This document shows positions 15,014 through 24,242 of a stretch of 27,112 bases of DNA, in pieces. Both the position numbers and the translations under genes were made by a program. The stretch comes from CAZHZT01 sp964537285 (lineage in GTDB: Bacteria > Bacteroidota > Bacteroidia > Chitinophagales > Saprospiraceae): positions 1-27,112 of the forward strand of contig CAZHZT010000078.1 of NCBI GenBank assembly GCA_964537285.1. Reading direction: 5' to 3'. Below the pieces are notes generated by a model. The model saw only the letters and a list, made by a program, of their open reading frames with translations, made no database searches and was not told the DNA's origin. Every line of letters begins with the position of its first letter. Within the stretch, counting starts at the first letter, position 1.

Positions 15014-16414
15014 TTAAAGGCTTTTTACTTCACTTACCAACTTCTGTATAGAGTCCTTGGCATCCCCAAATAACATCCGGGTTTTTTCATGGAAAAACAG
15101 TGGATTCTGGATACCTGCGTATCCAGGCCGCATGCTTCGTTTCAAAACAATAACATTCTTTGCTTCCCATACATTTAGCACAGGCATGCCATAGATTGGG
15201 CTGGACTGATCGTCAAGTGCAGAAGGGTTTACCACATCATTTGCTCCTACGATGACTACCATATCTGTATTCGGCAGGGCTGCATTGGCATCATCGAGAT
15301 CCAGCAGTTTTGGGTAAGGAACATCAGCTTCTGCGAGAAGGACATTCATGTGGCCCGGCATACGACCGGCAACCGGATGAATGGCATATTTTACATCTAC
15401 GCCATTAGCCTCCAGAAGATCGTCCAGCTCTTTGGTTACCTTTTGTGCCTGGGCAACTGCCAAGCCGTACCCAGGAACAATGATCGCTGATTGTGAATAA
15501 AACAGTTGTATACCCGCATCGGAAATACTGACTTCTTTAGCCACTTGATCGCCTTGCCCTTTGGCACCTCCGCCGCCTCCGCCGCCAAAGCCGCCAATGA
15601 TGACATTTAGCAAGGAGCGGTTCATGGCATTACACATCAGAACGGTAAGAATGGTACCAGAAGCACCTACCAGAATACCGCCGACTAACATGATCTGGCT
15701 ATTGTAAATTAAGCCCGCTGCAGCAGCAGAAAGGCCTGTAAAGGAATTCAAGAGAGATATAACCACGGGCATATCTGCTCCGCCGATAGGAATTACGAAG
15801 GAAAAACCATAGATCAATGATAATACCAGAAATAGTATGCTTGCCCATAGTGGTGCAGTGCTGCCTAGTATCAGTAAGTATGTTCCGAGGCCCAAACAGG
15901 CAATCAGCAAAATGATGTTAAGAATGTTGTGATTGGGAAGGGTAAGCGTATTGTCCCAGATCAAACCTTCCAATTTGGCGTAAGCCAGAATACTTCCGGT
16001 GAAGGAAACGCCTCCAATAAGCAAGGCAAATAAAACGGTACCCAATTGACCGTTATCCAGCGTGCTCGCACCTTGATAATAGCTGAACAATTCAATAGCA
16101 GCCAAGACGGCGGCACAAGCTCCTCCGAGGCCATTGAAAATGGAAACCATCTGAGGCATGGCGGTCATTTTTACCCGCTTAGCGGCAAAGTAACCTCCAA
16201 TTCCACCAATGGCAATTCCTCCAATGATCCAGGCAAAATTGTTTTGTCCGCCCGGCATAGGTTCAAATATAGCTGCGAGAATGGCGATGGACATGCCGGC
16301 AAAGGCCAGGATGTTCCCTCTTCGGGCAGTATCGGGCGAACTTAAACGTCTGAGGCCGAGAACAAACCCAAGGGCTCCCAACAAATAAGCTAAATTTATA
16401 ATGGATGAAAACAT
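15014..16414 (-). CDS. pntB: NAD(P) transhydrogenase subunit beta
   Basis: This is the beta subunit of the proton-translocating transhydrogenase, which drives hydride transfer from NADH to NADP+ with the proton gradient. The 466-residue product has about nine membrane helices (1–265). A Gly-rich linker (GGFGGGGGGGAKGQG, about 275–290) leads to the soluble NADP(H)-binding domain III. That domain shows IIVPGYGLAVAQAQ, AIHPVAGRMPGHMNVLLAEA and VVIVGANDVVNPSA, all typical. It is the last gene of a three-gene operon, three bases after pntAB. Its role is NADPH supply for biosynthesis and redox defence. Confidence 0.93.
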   Translation of the reverse strand: MFSSIINLAYLLGALGFVLGLRRLSSPDTARRGNILAFAGMSIAILAAIFEPMPGGQNNFAWIIGGIAIGGIGGYFAAKRVKMTAMPQMVSIFNGLGGACAAVLAAIELFSYYQGASTLDNGQLGTVLFALLIGGVSFTGSILAYAKLEGLIWDNTLTLPNHNILNIILLIACLGLGTYLLILGSTAPLWASILFLVLSLIYGFSFVIPIGGADMPVVISLLNSFTGLSAAAAGLIYNSQIMLVGGILVGASGTILTVLMCNAMNRSLLNVIIGGFGGGGGGGAKGQGDQVAKEVSISDAGIQLFYSQSAIIVPGYGLAVAQAQKVTKELDDLLEANGVDVKYAIHPVAGRMPGHMNVLLAEADVPYPKLLDLDDANAALPNTDMVVIVGANDVVNPSALDDQSSPIYGMPVLNVWEAKNVIVLKRSMRPGYAGIQNPLFFHEKTRMLFGDAKDSIQKLVSEVKSL

Positions 16415-16417
16415 GTG

Positions 16418-16735
16418 TTATTTTTTTTGATTTTTCTTTTTAAACATTTCCAACATACGATCGGTAACCGCAAAGCCACCTGCAACATTGATCATTCCCA
16501 GAATAATACCCACTGTACCAATGGAAAGAGTAAGATAATCATCCGGGGCTGATTGCCTGATCAACAGTATAGCTCCAATGATTACGACTCCACTTATGGC
16601 ATTGGCCCCTGACATCAAAGGGGTGTGCAATACGGTAGGTACTTTAGAAATTACTTCAAAACCTAGTATTATTGTAAATAATAATAGGTATATCATGATA
16701 AGATTATTATCGAAGAAAGTAAGAAATTGTTCCAT
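16418..16735 (-). CDS. pntAB: NAD(P) transhydrogenase alpha, membrane part
   Basis: The 105-residue membrane part of the split alpha subunit (domain II, first part) has three helices: about 13–30, 42–62 and 70–92. The block FEVISKVPTVLHTPLMSGAN is the usual family signature. It joins PntB to form the proton channel. In E. coli the equivalent segment is fused to the NAD-binding domain; here it is separate, as in many other bacteria. Gaps of three bases on both sides show tight translational coupling with pntAA and pntB. Confidence 0.92.
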   Translation of the reverse strand: MEQFLTFFDNNLIMIYLLLFTIILGFEVISKVPTVLHTPLMSGANAISGVVIIGAILLIRQSAPDDYLTLSIGTVGIILGMINVAGGFAVTDRMLEMFKKKNQKK

Positions 16736-16738
16736 CTT

Positions 16739-17815
16739 TTATTCTTTAGTTATCCAGGAGCCGCCAATGATTTCGTTTTCCTTATCGAGTTGTACGGCGC
16801 CGTCTTTAATTAAGTAATTTAAGAAATTGACTACGTTATTGCTGTATAAAGTGCTGGCATCCTGTGGCATTCGTGCTGCCAGGCGAGAATCCCCAATAAT
16901 AGTCACTCCATTGTGGACAATGGTTTGGTTATTTTGCGAAAGTTCGCAATTACCACCCGTAGAGGCTGCCAAATCTACTATTACTGAGCCAGGCTGCATG
17001 GCATCGACAGTGGTTTTAGGAACGAGTAAAGGAGCTTTTCTTCCCCGAACCTGTGCAGTTGTAATGATGATATCTGATTTCATCGCGCGGGCTTGCACTT
17101 CTTCTCTTTGCCGGCGAAGGAAGTCTTCTGATTGTTCAACAGCATAACCTCCGGCCGAAGCTTCGTCCTTTGCTCCCTCTACTTCAATAAATTTACCACC
17201 TAAGCTTAGCACTTCCTGTTTAGCTGCTTTACGCGTATCAAAAGCCTCTACCATTGCTCCTAATCTTCTTGCCGTAGCAATAGCCTGAAGTCCGGCAACA
17301 CCTGCTCCCAGGATCAACACTTTAGCGGGGCGAATACTTCCGGCAGCAGTGATCATCATCGGAAAAAAGCGCGGCAGGTGCGTTGCTGCCTGTAGTACAG
17401 CCTGATATCCTGCAATACTAGCCATTGAGGAGAGAACATCCATAGCTTGCGCGAGGGTTGTGCGCGGGATCATATCCATGCTAAAAGCATGTAATTCATG
17501 GCGCTTAATTTTTTCAATCACTGAATCGTCATTGAATGGCTGGAATTCAGCAATTAAGAATCGTCCTTTAGGAATTTGAGAAAGTATATTTTTTGAAGGG
17601 GCCTGGATAGAGATGATGGCATCAGCTTCTTCCAGGATCTGTGCTTTTGAGACGATTCGGGCGTGTTCGGCATAGGCATCATTGCTCTGAAAAGCATTGA
17701 CGCCGGCGCCTTCTTCTACCATAACCGACAGGCCGGCATCTTGCAACTTTTTGGCTCCGGCAGGAACAATTGCTACCCTTGGATCGTCTTCTTCTTTGAG
17801 TACTCCTATTTTCAT
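16739..17815 (-). CDS. pntAA: NAD(P) transhydrogenase alpha, NAD-binding part
   Basis: The soluble domain I binds NAD(H) and hands hydride to PntB domain III. The 358-residue protein is related to alanine dehydrogenase. Visible features are the N-terminal MKIGVLKE, the RTTLAQAMDVLSSMASIAGY segment, and the dinucleotide fold VLILGAGVAGLQAIATARRL (about 166–185) with the acidic/basic AFDTRKAAKQ after it. It is the first gene of the operon and reads out from a 415-base gap that also contains the palindrome at 18026–18193. I saw no clear promoter match to the Bacteroidota consensus. Confidence 0.93.
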   Translation of the reverse strand: MKIGVLKEEDDPRVAIVPAGAKKLQDAGLSVMVEEGAGVNAFQSNDAYAEHARIVSKAQILEEADAIISIQAPSKNILSQIPKGRFLIAEFQPFNDDSVIEKIKRHELHAFSMDMIPRTTLAQAMDVLSSMASIAGYQAVLQAATHLPRFFPMMITAAGSIRPAKVLILGAGVAGLQAIATARRLGAMVEAFDTRKAAKQEVLSLGGKFIEVEGAKDEASAGGYAVEQSEDFLRRQREEVQARAMKSDIIITTAQVRGRKAPLLVPKTTVDAMQPGSVIVDLAASTGGNCELSQNNQTIVHNGVTIIGDSRLAARMPQDASTLYSNNVVNFLNYLIKDGAVQLDKENEIIGGSWITKE

Positions 17816-18025
17816 TGAAGTATTGTGTGTTTTTGTGGAAAAATGATTTTTAGAAATGATGGCAGAGATTGTGAACAGCCTCTGTCTCTATTTTATTTAT
17901 AACGAAAAAATAGTAAAAAATTCGGAAACGAGATGTTTTTACGGAATTTATTTGTGTCCAAACTAAAAATTGGTTTTGAAAGGGGCTTCCTATCTTAGAA
18001 AGGATTTATAATCCAGGCAGATTAT

Positions 18026-18193
18026 ACTTGTTCTGTAGATGCTTGATGGGTGCATTTCATTTTGTCGCTGTTCTTGAGAAGGTGTTTTCTTTAGAGAGAG
18101 GCACGCGGCAGCGTGCCTCTCTCTAAAAATAACCTCTTCTCTTGCTGGCAGCGACAAAATGAAATGCACCTCACGAGCATCTACAGAACAAGT
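18026..18193. repeat. Nested foldback element, 168 bp
   Basis: Three concentric stems are visible. The outer pair is ACTTGTTCTGTAGATGCT (18026–18043) with 18176–18193, perfect. The middle pair is TGCATTTCATTTTGTCGCTG (18051–18070) with 18149–18168, perfect over 20 bp. The inner pair is AGAGAGAGGCACGC (18093–18106) with 18111–18124. The outer arm also makes the hairpin at 687–734, and the inner part recurs at 11118–11200. It lies 37 bases upstream of the nuclease gene. Confidence 0.85.
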
Positions 18194-18230
18194 CTATTGT
18201 TTCTACTTTTTCTTTCGTATCTTGTCACTT

Positions 18231-19757
18231 ATGAAAAAGCTACCTATTGGCATACAGGATTTTCAAATACTACGGGAAGGAAACTACCTTTATGTAGACA
18301 AAACAGAAGTGATCTTTAAGTTAGTAGATCAAGGGAAATATTACTTCCTTTCCCGCCCGCGTCGTTTTGGCAAATCTTTGTTAATTTCTACCCTGAGGGA
18401 ATTGTTCCAAGGCAATCAAGTGCTTTTTAAGGGTTTATGGATAGATGACAAATGGGATTGGGAGAAGCGGTATCCAGTGATTCATATTTCCTTTAATGAT
18501 TTGGGATATAAAGAACGTGGCCTGAGAGATGTACTAAATGATCGGATAGAAGAAATGGCTGCTTCATTTGGTATAACATTGCAGACAAAAGGGGTAGCCG
18601 GCAAGTTTCGGGAGTTGATCATGTCTTTGAGTAAAACAGCCAGGGTTGTCCTTCTCATTGATGAATATGATAAGCCACTTGTTGACTTCATTAGCGAACC
18701 GGAAATGCTGGAAAAAAATCGCGTTATATTAAGAGAATTTTACGGCATTATAAAGAGTGCTGACCCTTACCTCCAGTTTGTATTTTTAACCGGCGTCTCC
18801 CGTTTTAGTAAAGTGAGCATATTCTCCGATCTGAATAACCTGCGAGATATCACCTTATCTCCTCAGTTTAATACTATTGCCGGGTATACACAAATAGAAC
18901 TGGAAGCCTCTTTTTCTGATCGTGTTCAGGGTATTGCTGCCGAAAAGGGAATAGGTGTTGATGAACTGTACAAAGCGATAAAAGAGTGGTACAATGGGTA
19001 TCAATGGGCAGGGCCGGAGCGCCTGTACAATCCATTTTCCATTCTCAATTTTATGGAGGATAAGCAGTTTAGCAATTATTGCTTTGCCACCGGCACTCCA
19101 AATTTTTTAATAGAAGTGCTTAAGAAGGGCTTCCATTTTAATTTGGATGACCTGGAGGCAGGAGATGCCCAATTAAGTGTACTTAAACTTCCCGATCCAG
19201 ACTATCGTGCTTTGCTTTTCCAAACGGGTTACTTAACGATTAAAGAACGGCCACATCCGCTTTATTATGTGTTGGGTTATCCTAACAAAGAAGTGAAATC
19301 CTCTTTGTTGCAGTATCTGGTTGAAACCTATAGTTTCAGTGATGAAGGCTTTCCTTTGGTACTTAAAATTAATAGGACATTGCAATCGGGAGATACTGAA
19401 AAGTTTGTTTCTATATTGAACAGCTTATTTGCCGCCATACCAGAGAAGATCTTTCGCCAACGGAATGAAGCGGCTTACCATGCATTGGTATATACCACAT
19501 TAAGCCTGGTTGGTTGTTATATTGAAGCCGAGGTCTCTGCAGGCGATGGCATCGTAGATGCCATTGTGAAAACAACACAATACATCTATGTCATAGAGTT
19601 TAAGTACAATGAACCACCAGAGAAGGCCATCGAGCAGATAAAAGCCAAAAAATATGCGGAGCCTTTCCTAAATGATGAACGAAAAGTGAGGCTGGTAGGC
19701 ATCAGCTTTGGAAAAGAAATCAAGGGCGTGACGGCTTGGAAGGAGGAGGAATTATGA
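18231..19757 (+). CDS. AAA-ATPase-like protein with PD-(D/E)XK nuclease domain
   Basis: This is a two-domain protein of the AAA-ATPase-like (PF09820) plus DUF1703 (PF08011) family. The ATG at 18231 is chosen since MKKLPIGIQDFQILREGNYL is the usual family start; an ATG at 18159 would begin inside the palindrome. In the 508-residue product the P-loop variant is SRPRRFGKSLL (about 41–51) and the Walker B is VVLLIDEYDKPL (about 139–150). The C-terminal nuclease shows D443, E456-x-K458 and Q469 (GIVDAIVKT...YVIEFKYN...EQIK). Family function is unproven; it is often present in many copies in Bacteroidota genomes. A foldback element directly upstream fits a mobile context. Confidence 0.85.
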   Translation: MKKLPIGIQDFQILREGNYLYVDKTEVIFKLVDQGKYYFLSRPRRFGKSLLISTLRELFQGNQVLFKGLWIDDKWDWEKRYPVIHISFNDLGYKERGLRDVLNDRIEEMAASFGITLQTKGVAGKFRELIMSLSKTARVVLLIDEYDKPLVDFISEPEMLEKNRVILREFYGIIKSADPYLQFVFLTGVSRFSKVSIFSDLNNLRDITLSPQFNTIAGYTQIELEASFSDRVQGIAAEKGIGVDELYKAIKEWYNGYQWAGPERLYNPFSILNFMEDKQFSNYCFATGTPNFLIEVLKKGFHFNLDDLEAGDAQLSVLKLPDPDYRALLFQTGYLTIKERPHPLYYVLGYPNKEVKSSLLQYLVETYSFSDEGFPLVLKINRTLQSGDTEKFVSILNSLFAAIPEKIFRQRNEAAYHALVYTTLSLVGCYIEAEVSAGDGIVDAIVKTTQYIYVIEFKYNEPPEKAIEQIKAKKYAEPFLNDERKVRLVGISFGKEIKGVTAWKEEEL

Positions 19758-19785
19758 GTTCCAAATAAATTCTACACAACCAAAA

Positions 19786-21612
19786 CTATTTTTCCTCCCA
19801 ATACACGAATTCAATCTCTCCCAAGCTATCCAATCTTTGCAAAGGAATAAGATAATCTGCTAGTGGGGTTCCTTTGCTATCTTGCACTTCTACTAAGCAA
19901 AGAGTTGTTTGAGTATCATCTTCCCCCATGCTGGTAGGTGTAAAGCCAAGGGTTTTACTTTTCTTATTATTCAAATTGACCTCGATGGTCTTCTTTTTGG
20001 ATTGAAGCGGAAGTTCTTCAAGTAATTTCTGATCGACTAAGACCTGAATAGAGTCGCCATCTTCGGTTTGGTAATCGGAAATACTAAGCCTTAAGCTGGA
20101 ATCCTTCACCAATAATAGGTGTTTGGGGTGTTTTAGAGGCTCAAAGGAGATCGGGACAACATATTCTTCTTCTTTTTTGATGTTAAGTTTTTGCTCAAAG
20201 ATTTTAATCAGTTTATTATCCAACCCCTTTTCAAAAAATTCTATTTTAGCGGTACAGCTCAATAGTTTCGTTTCCAGCGCCCTGATTTTTAGTTGGTTAT
20301 CTTTTTTATTGAGGATCCATTCCATGCTGGAGAATTTCTTTTCCAGCATTCTGTTTCGGGGAGTTTGTTCATTCAGCTGAATAAACAGTGCGTCTTTGTC
20401 CTTTACAAAATGATCTTTTAATCTTAAAACAATTTTTTGAGCCTGGCTGCTTAAACGAGGCAGGGCAATTCTAACTTTGGGTGAGGCTGGCTTTTGAAGA
20501 TTCTTCTCTGGTGCAGGGTCTGTGGGAGGCTTTGCCTTTGGGTTGTATGAAAATTTTATTTGAACATCTTTTTTAAGGTCGGTATTGATGTGGATGGTAT
20601 CCCAGACTTCCTGGTCGGTATATATTCGCATGGTAGCTGTATTAAATTCATCGATATAGCCCATGTTCAAAGCTTTGAACGTTAAACTGCCGGCGGAAGC
20701 TTTTGGGATATTAATTTTGTAAGTATAATGCTCTTCTTTACTTTTTATAGTAATGGTATCTCTGTTTTCCTGAGCAAGGCCTTTTCTAAATAGCCGGACA
20801 CTATCGGCAGCTTCAATGAGAATAACATCGCCGTCGAGTTCATCGTAATCCCAGATTTCCATGAAAAAGCCTGTCGCATTGATAACAATGGAATCCACTA
20901 CGGCCAGCTTTTTACCTATGCCATAAACGCCAATCAAGCTACGGTGGTAACCATATAATGCACTTTCTATCGCATCATATTGCTTTCTGAGAGAAGCATC
21001 CAGTTCCTGTAAATAAGGGTAGAGTGTTAGAGCATGCAGATTTAGCAAGGAGGACTTCCCGGATGAGGCGTCACCAATTTGGATCTTTTGTGTATCTGCC
21101 TGTTTTAAGGGAAAATTGGCGTCAAATTTAAAGCCAGACGAAAGCACTTTAAGAATAAATTGATTTTCATGATAGATATAATGTAGGTTGTACCAATAAC
21201 CGGGAGTGATTTTTTTATTGGCTACTTTGGATAATTTAGGTTCTGCCTGAATGTTCTGACGGTATAATTTAAAATAACCTTTGTGAAGCTTCAACCGGGC
21301 AAAATAGCGTTCTGTAGTGTCTGAATAAAAGCTATGGCTAAAGATTTGCTGATCAGAAGTATCGGAGAAATTGACCCAGCAAGAAAAGCCAAAGCCATGG
21401 GTGGAAAGGCTATCCATCAGAATGGTAGTTGTATCCGATAATTGCAGCGTTTTGCCAAAAAAGTTATCCTCAACTACTTCACTGGAACCTTTTAAGCGGA
21501 AAAAGGTAGTATCAAATTGTAGTTTGCCTTTTTCTATTTCCATTTTCTGGATTTGAGCAAAGCAAATTGTAAAGGGTTGTATTAAAAAATATAGGATTAT
21601 TATCTTTTTCAT
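19786..21612 (-). CDS. Secreted LamG-like protein with two DGD domains
   Basis: This 608-residue exported protein has a signal peptide (1–20, ending CFAQ). Residues about 30–200 look like a LamG/concanavalin-type jelly roll (GFGFSCWVNFSDTSDQQIFS, GYWYNLHYIYHENQFILKV, IQIGDAS). Two similar beta domains then appear. One has SIVINATGFFMEIWDYDELD at 241–260 followed by GD, and ends ALNMGYIDEFNTATMRIYTD (314–333). The other has SSLRLSISDYQTEDGDSIQV (505–524). The first, and more loosely the second, resembles a domain of Bacteroidota exoproteins with D-x-DGD and NTA motifs. A Pro-rich linker (360–380) separates them. It follows the caspase gene by 54 bases. I saw no C-terminal secretion domain, and the function is unknown. 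Confidence 0.65.
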   Translation of the reverse strand: MKKIIILYFLIQPFTICFAQIQKMEIEKGKLQFDTTFFRLKGSSEVVEDNFFGKTLQLSDTTTILMDSLSTHGFGFSCWVNFSDTSDQQIFSHSFYSDTTERYFARLKLHKGYFKLYRQNIQAEPKLSKVANKKITPGYWYNLHYIYHENQFILKVLSSGFKFDANFPLKQADTQKIQIGDASSGKSSLLNLHALTLYPYLQELDASLRKQYDAIESALYGYHRSLIGVYGIGKKLAVVDSIVINATGFFMEIWDYDELDGDVILIEAADSVRLFRKGLAQENRDTITIKSKEEHYTYKINIPKASAGSLTFKALNMGYIDEFNTATMRIYTDQEVWDTIHINTDLKKDVQIKFSYNPKAKPPTDPAPEKNLQKPASPKVRIALPRLSSQAQKIVLRLKDHFVKDKDALFIQLNEQTPRNRMLEKKFSSMEWILNKKDNQLKIRALETKLLSCTAKIEFFEKGLDNKLIKIFEQKLNIKKEEEYVVPISFEPLKHPKHLLLVKDSSLRLSISDYQTEDGDSIQVLVDQKLLEELPLQSKKKTIEVNLNNKKSKTLGFTPTSMGEDDTQTTLCLVEVQDSKGTPLADYLIPLQRLDSLGEIEFVYWEEK

Positions 21613-21631
21613 ACTTACAGTGACTTATGTT

Positions 21632-21659
21632 GAAGTTCCACACAATTTGTCAAAGAACG
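21632..21659. repeat. R2 half-copy upstream of the LamG/DGD gene
   Basis: GAAGTTCCACACAATTTGTC then AAAGAACG matches one arm of the R2 repeats at 3558–3672 and 8506–8596. Here no second arm is present. Read on the minus strand it is GTTCTTTGACAAATTGTG, placed about 30 bases before the LamG/DGD start codon in the gap to the caspase gene. The TTTG may act as a -33 box, but I see no matching -7 box. Confidence 0.65.
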
Positions 21660-21666
21660 AACTTTA

Positions 21667-24018
21667 TTAACGGAATTTTTTCAAATGTTCTCTGGCTTCT
21701 TTTTCTGAATTGCCTTTAGCCATTAAAATTTTCACGAGCGCATCTTCAATATTGGGGCTATTCACTTGAAGCTTCTGGATCTGATCTTCGATCCAGAATA
21801 AGAGTTCGTTCTTCTCATCGATTTCCTGGGAAACCTGATTAATACCCATTTCAATTCCCTCCATTTCTCTTTCGAGTTGTTGGATTGCAGCATTTTTTTC
21901 CTCCAGCCGATAGCGTAATAAGAGGTTTTGGGTATTGAGCGTGTCGCGTTGATCTTTATAATGTTGAAATGCATTTTTTAGATCAAAGGCAATGCGGGCG
22001 CCCCGAAAGTCATCGCCTGCTTCTTCATTGACAATAGCAAGGAATTCATTGGATATTTGCCTTACGCCCATCCCTTTGAGTATGTCTTCTGCTTTGTTAA
22101 ATGCACAGAGTGCCCGGGCGAAAGCCAATTGTTCATTTGAGATGCGATAGAATTTGCCTTTAATTACAGAAAAACTTTGTTGTTCACCATCTCTGTTTTT
22201 GTACGTAAAGGTAGCGGTTTCCTGTGCTGTAAAAGAACAGCCACTTACGCAGGGTTTGGAGTCGGCTTCTCCGGTTACTTGCAGGCCAACTTCCAGCTTG
22301 GAGCGGTAATTTTCAGGAACTTTCTCGATCTGTGCCAGAAGAGGCTGTAAGTAAAGAGAGGTGGCCTGTTCAATTTCGGGCGTGCAATGTTCTCCTAAAG
22401 CGTAGCCTTTGGCTGTAGAAGAGCGGAAGGCCTTTACTTCTTTGGCATCATTAAGTTTTCGTTCGATCTGGACAAAAGGGGCCAGTACTTTTTCACAGTT
22501 TTCTGTAAGAGGCTCATTATTTTCAAGTTTCTCAACGGTTGTTTTCAGGCATTCTCTATCCTGTTGATTGCGGGGGATTTTGGCGATGGAGTAGGTGACT
22601 TCAACCGATTCTTCTTCCCACTTTTTCTCGATGGTGGTAATTTTTTCTGTATTATTATCAATCTCGAGCTGTATTTCCTCTACTTCCATCAATAAAGCGA
22701 TCTGCTTTTGCCGAATTTGGGAGAGGCTGTCTTCCAGGGAGCGCCGTTTCACCTGCAAGGCATTGATCGTTAGGTTGATAGCCCCTTTTCGCCGGGCTAG
22801 ATAGTCCTGATATAGCGCGCATTTTTTCCGTAGCCATGCCAGTCGTCCTCCTGCATCTTCGATCCCTAATACATTTTGACCTTCATCGTATTTCTCAATT
22901 TTAGAAAAAAGATTGAACTCCCGTTCGTCGGGAATGCCATAGTTAATGATTTCCTTGGCGGTGCAGTAACAAAGACCCACTTCGGTGCTATCCTGAACAT
23001 CTTCGGCTATGTATTCATTGAAAACAGCTTGCGTGAAATAATAAGTTAATGGCCGGGTAGAAAGGAAGTGCGTTTTATTGGTCTCAGAGCTATCCATTTT
23101 TTCAAGAAGGAGGCTCAGTTCATCCAGGTTGCCAGATTGAAGTACATCCTTGTAGGTCTTTCTGAAATCCTTATTTTCTTTGCCTTCAAACAAAAACCAG
23201 AGCATTTTTTTAAAAAATCCAGGCTTGGATTCTTGTCCTTTTATCAGGTCCAGAAAGCTATCGTATTCTCTTTTTACCTGATTTTCGAACTTTTTCACAT
23301 CATCAATGCCTTCTTTCTGCATTTCCTGTGAAAATATCCTCAGAAATGCTCTGGAATACAAGGCGCCTTTGGTTTGCGTAGCAATCGTGGGCTTTCCTCT
23401 GCGGGAACTTCTAAAAAGGTACCGACTTTGCTTGGATCTAAAGAGTTTCTGATAATTTTCTTTGATTTTATTGGATTCGGAAACATTAACGATCGACATG
23501 TCTGTTGATGGATCATTGGCCAGGCCCATTTTAGAATGAGGAACCGGATTGTTGTTACAAGCATCAGCAATGACCCATAAGAAACGGCATTTTCCATCCA
23601 AATGATCATAAATCTCTTGTAGGTTTCTGGAATTTCTTACCTGGTCTGCCTTATCTTGAGGGGCAACCGGGACGAAAAGCAGGTTGGGGGTGTTGCGTTC
23701 AGAGTCCTGAAATCCGTGGCCTGCAAACCAAAACACTACAGCGTCATCAGAAGCGAGTTCAATATTTACAAGAAGTTCATCGAGTTTTTCCAGAGTAAAG
23801 TCCATGCCGGTTTTATGGTGAGAAATAACTTCCATGCCAGAAAAATTTCGCAAATCATCTTCAAATTTTTTTAGATCTTCGTAAGAAACAGGCAACATTT
23901 CTCTTAATGATGCATCTTTTGTAGCAACGAAGAAGATGGAATGCAATTTTTGGGCATTTAAAAGCAAAGGACAAAAAAGCAAGAAGTATGTGAAGATTAC
24001 AAGGTTAATGTTTCTCAT
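21667..24018 (-). CDS. Secreted caspase-like (C14) protease with OmpA-like region
   Basis: The 783-residue product begins with a signal peptide (1–23, ending LLNAQ). A caspase fold follows (about 24–235). The catalytic dyad is H101 in VVFWFAGHGFQD and C154 in LWVIADACNNNP, and YLFRSSRRGKPTIATQTKGA (about 200–219) with ALYSRAFLRIF matches the small-subunit strand. A helical linker leads to coiled coils at about 415–470 and 700–755. Between them, LQVTGEADS (D586) and NEQLAFARALCAF (R635), then DDFRGARIAFDL, read like an OmpA-type peptidoglycan-binding domain carrying a roughly 40-residue insertion. It opens the minus-strand pair with the LamG/DGD gene and is divergent from the CHAT pair. Caspase call sure; OmpA call tentative. 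Confidence 0.8.
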   Translation of the reverse strand: MRNINLVIFTYFLLFCPLLLNAQKLHSIFFVATKDASLREMLPVSYEDLKKFEDDLRNFSGMEVISHHKTGMDFTLEKLDELLVNIELASDDAVVFWFAGHGFQDSERNTPNLLFVPVAPQDKADQVRNSRNLQEIYDHLDGKCRFLWVIADACNNNPVPHSKMGLANDPSTDMSIVNVSESNKIKENYQKLFRSKQSRYLFRSSRRGKPTIATQTKGALYSRAFLRIFSQEMQKEGIDDVKKFENQVKREYDSFLDLIKGQESKPGFFKKMLWFLFEGKENKDFRKTYKDVLQSGNLDELSLLLEKMDSSETNKTHFLSTRPLTYYFTQAVFNEYIAEDVQDSTEVGLCYCTAKEIINYGIPDEREFNLFSKIEKYDEGQNVLGIEDAGGRLAWLRKKCALYQDYLARRKGAINLTINALQVKRRSLEDSLSQIRQKQIALLMEVEEIQLEIDNNTEKITTIEKKWEEESVEVTYSIAKIPRNQQDRECLKTTVEKLENNEPLTENCEKVLAPFVQIERKLNDAKEVKAFRSSTAKGYALGEHCTPEIEQATSLYLQPLLAQIEKVPENYRSKLEVGLQVTGEADSKPCVSGCSFTAQETATFTYKNRDGEQQSFSVIKGKFYRISNEQLAFARALCAFNKAEDILKGMGVRQISNEFLAIVNEEAGDDFRGARIAFDLKNAFQHYKDQRDTLNTQNLLLRYRLEEKNAAIQQLEREMEGIEMGINQVSQEIDEKNELLFWIEDQIQKLQVNSPNIEDALVKILMAKGNSEKEAREHLKKFR

Positions 24019-24242
24019 AATGATAGATTGTTGAAGCCGGCACGAAAGATCTTTGTCTCAAATTTGGATGATTAAAAAGAATACTAAAGTTTCAGCGAGA
24101 ATCGCTGCCAAAATTTTGGGTTTATACCTATTATAATGTAGCGAAAATTAATAAAGTAACCTGATTTAGGTCGGTTTTTATAATTTTAGTAAGTTGCCTT
24201 ATTCTGCAACTACTGATGGTGGAAAATTAATCTATCTTTGAT

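Noticed and set aside
16046..16345. Plus-strand frame of 99 codons opposite pntB
   Set aside because: It lies antisense within a well-conserved gene and has no features of its own.
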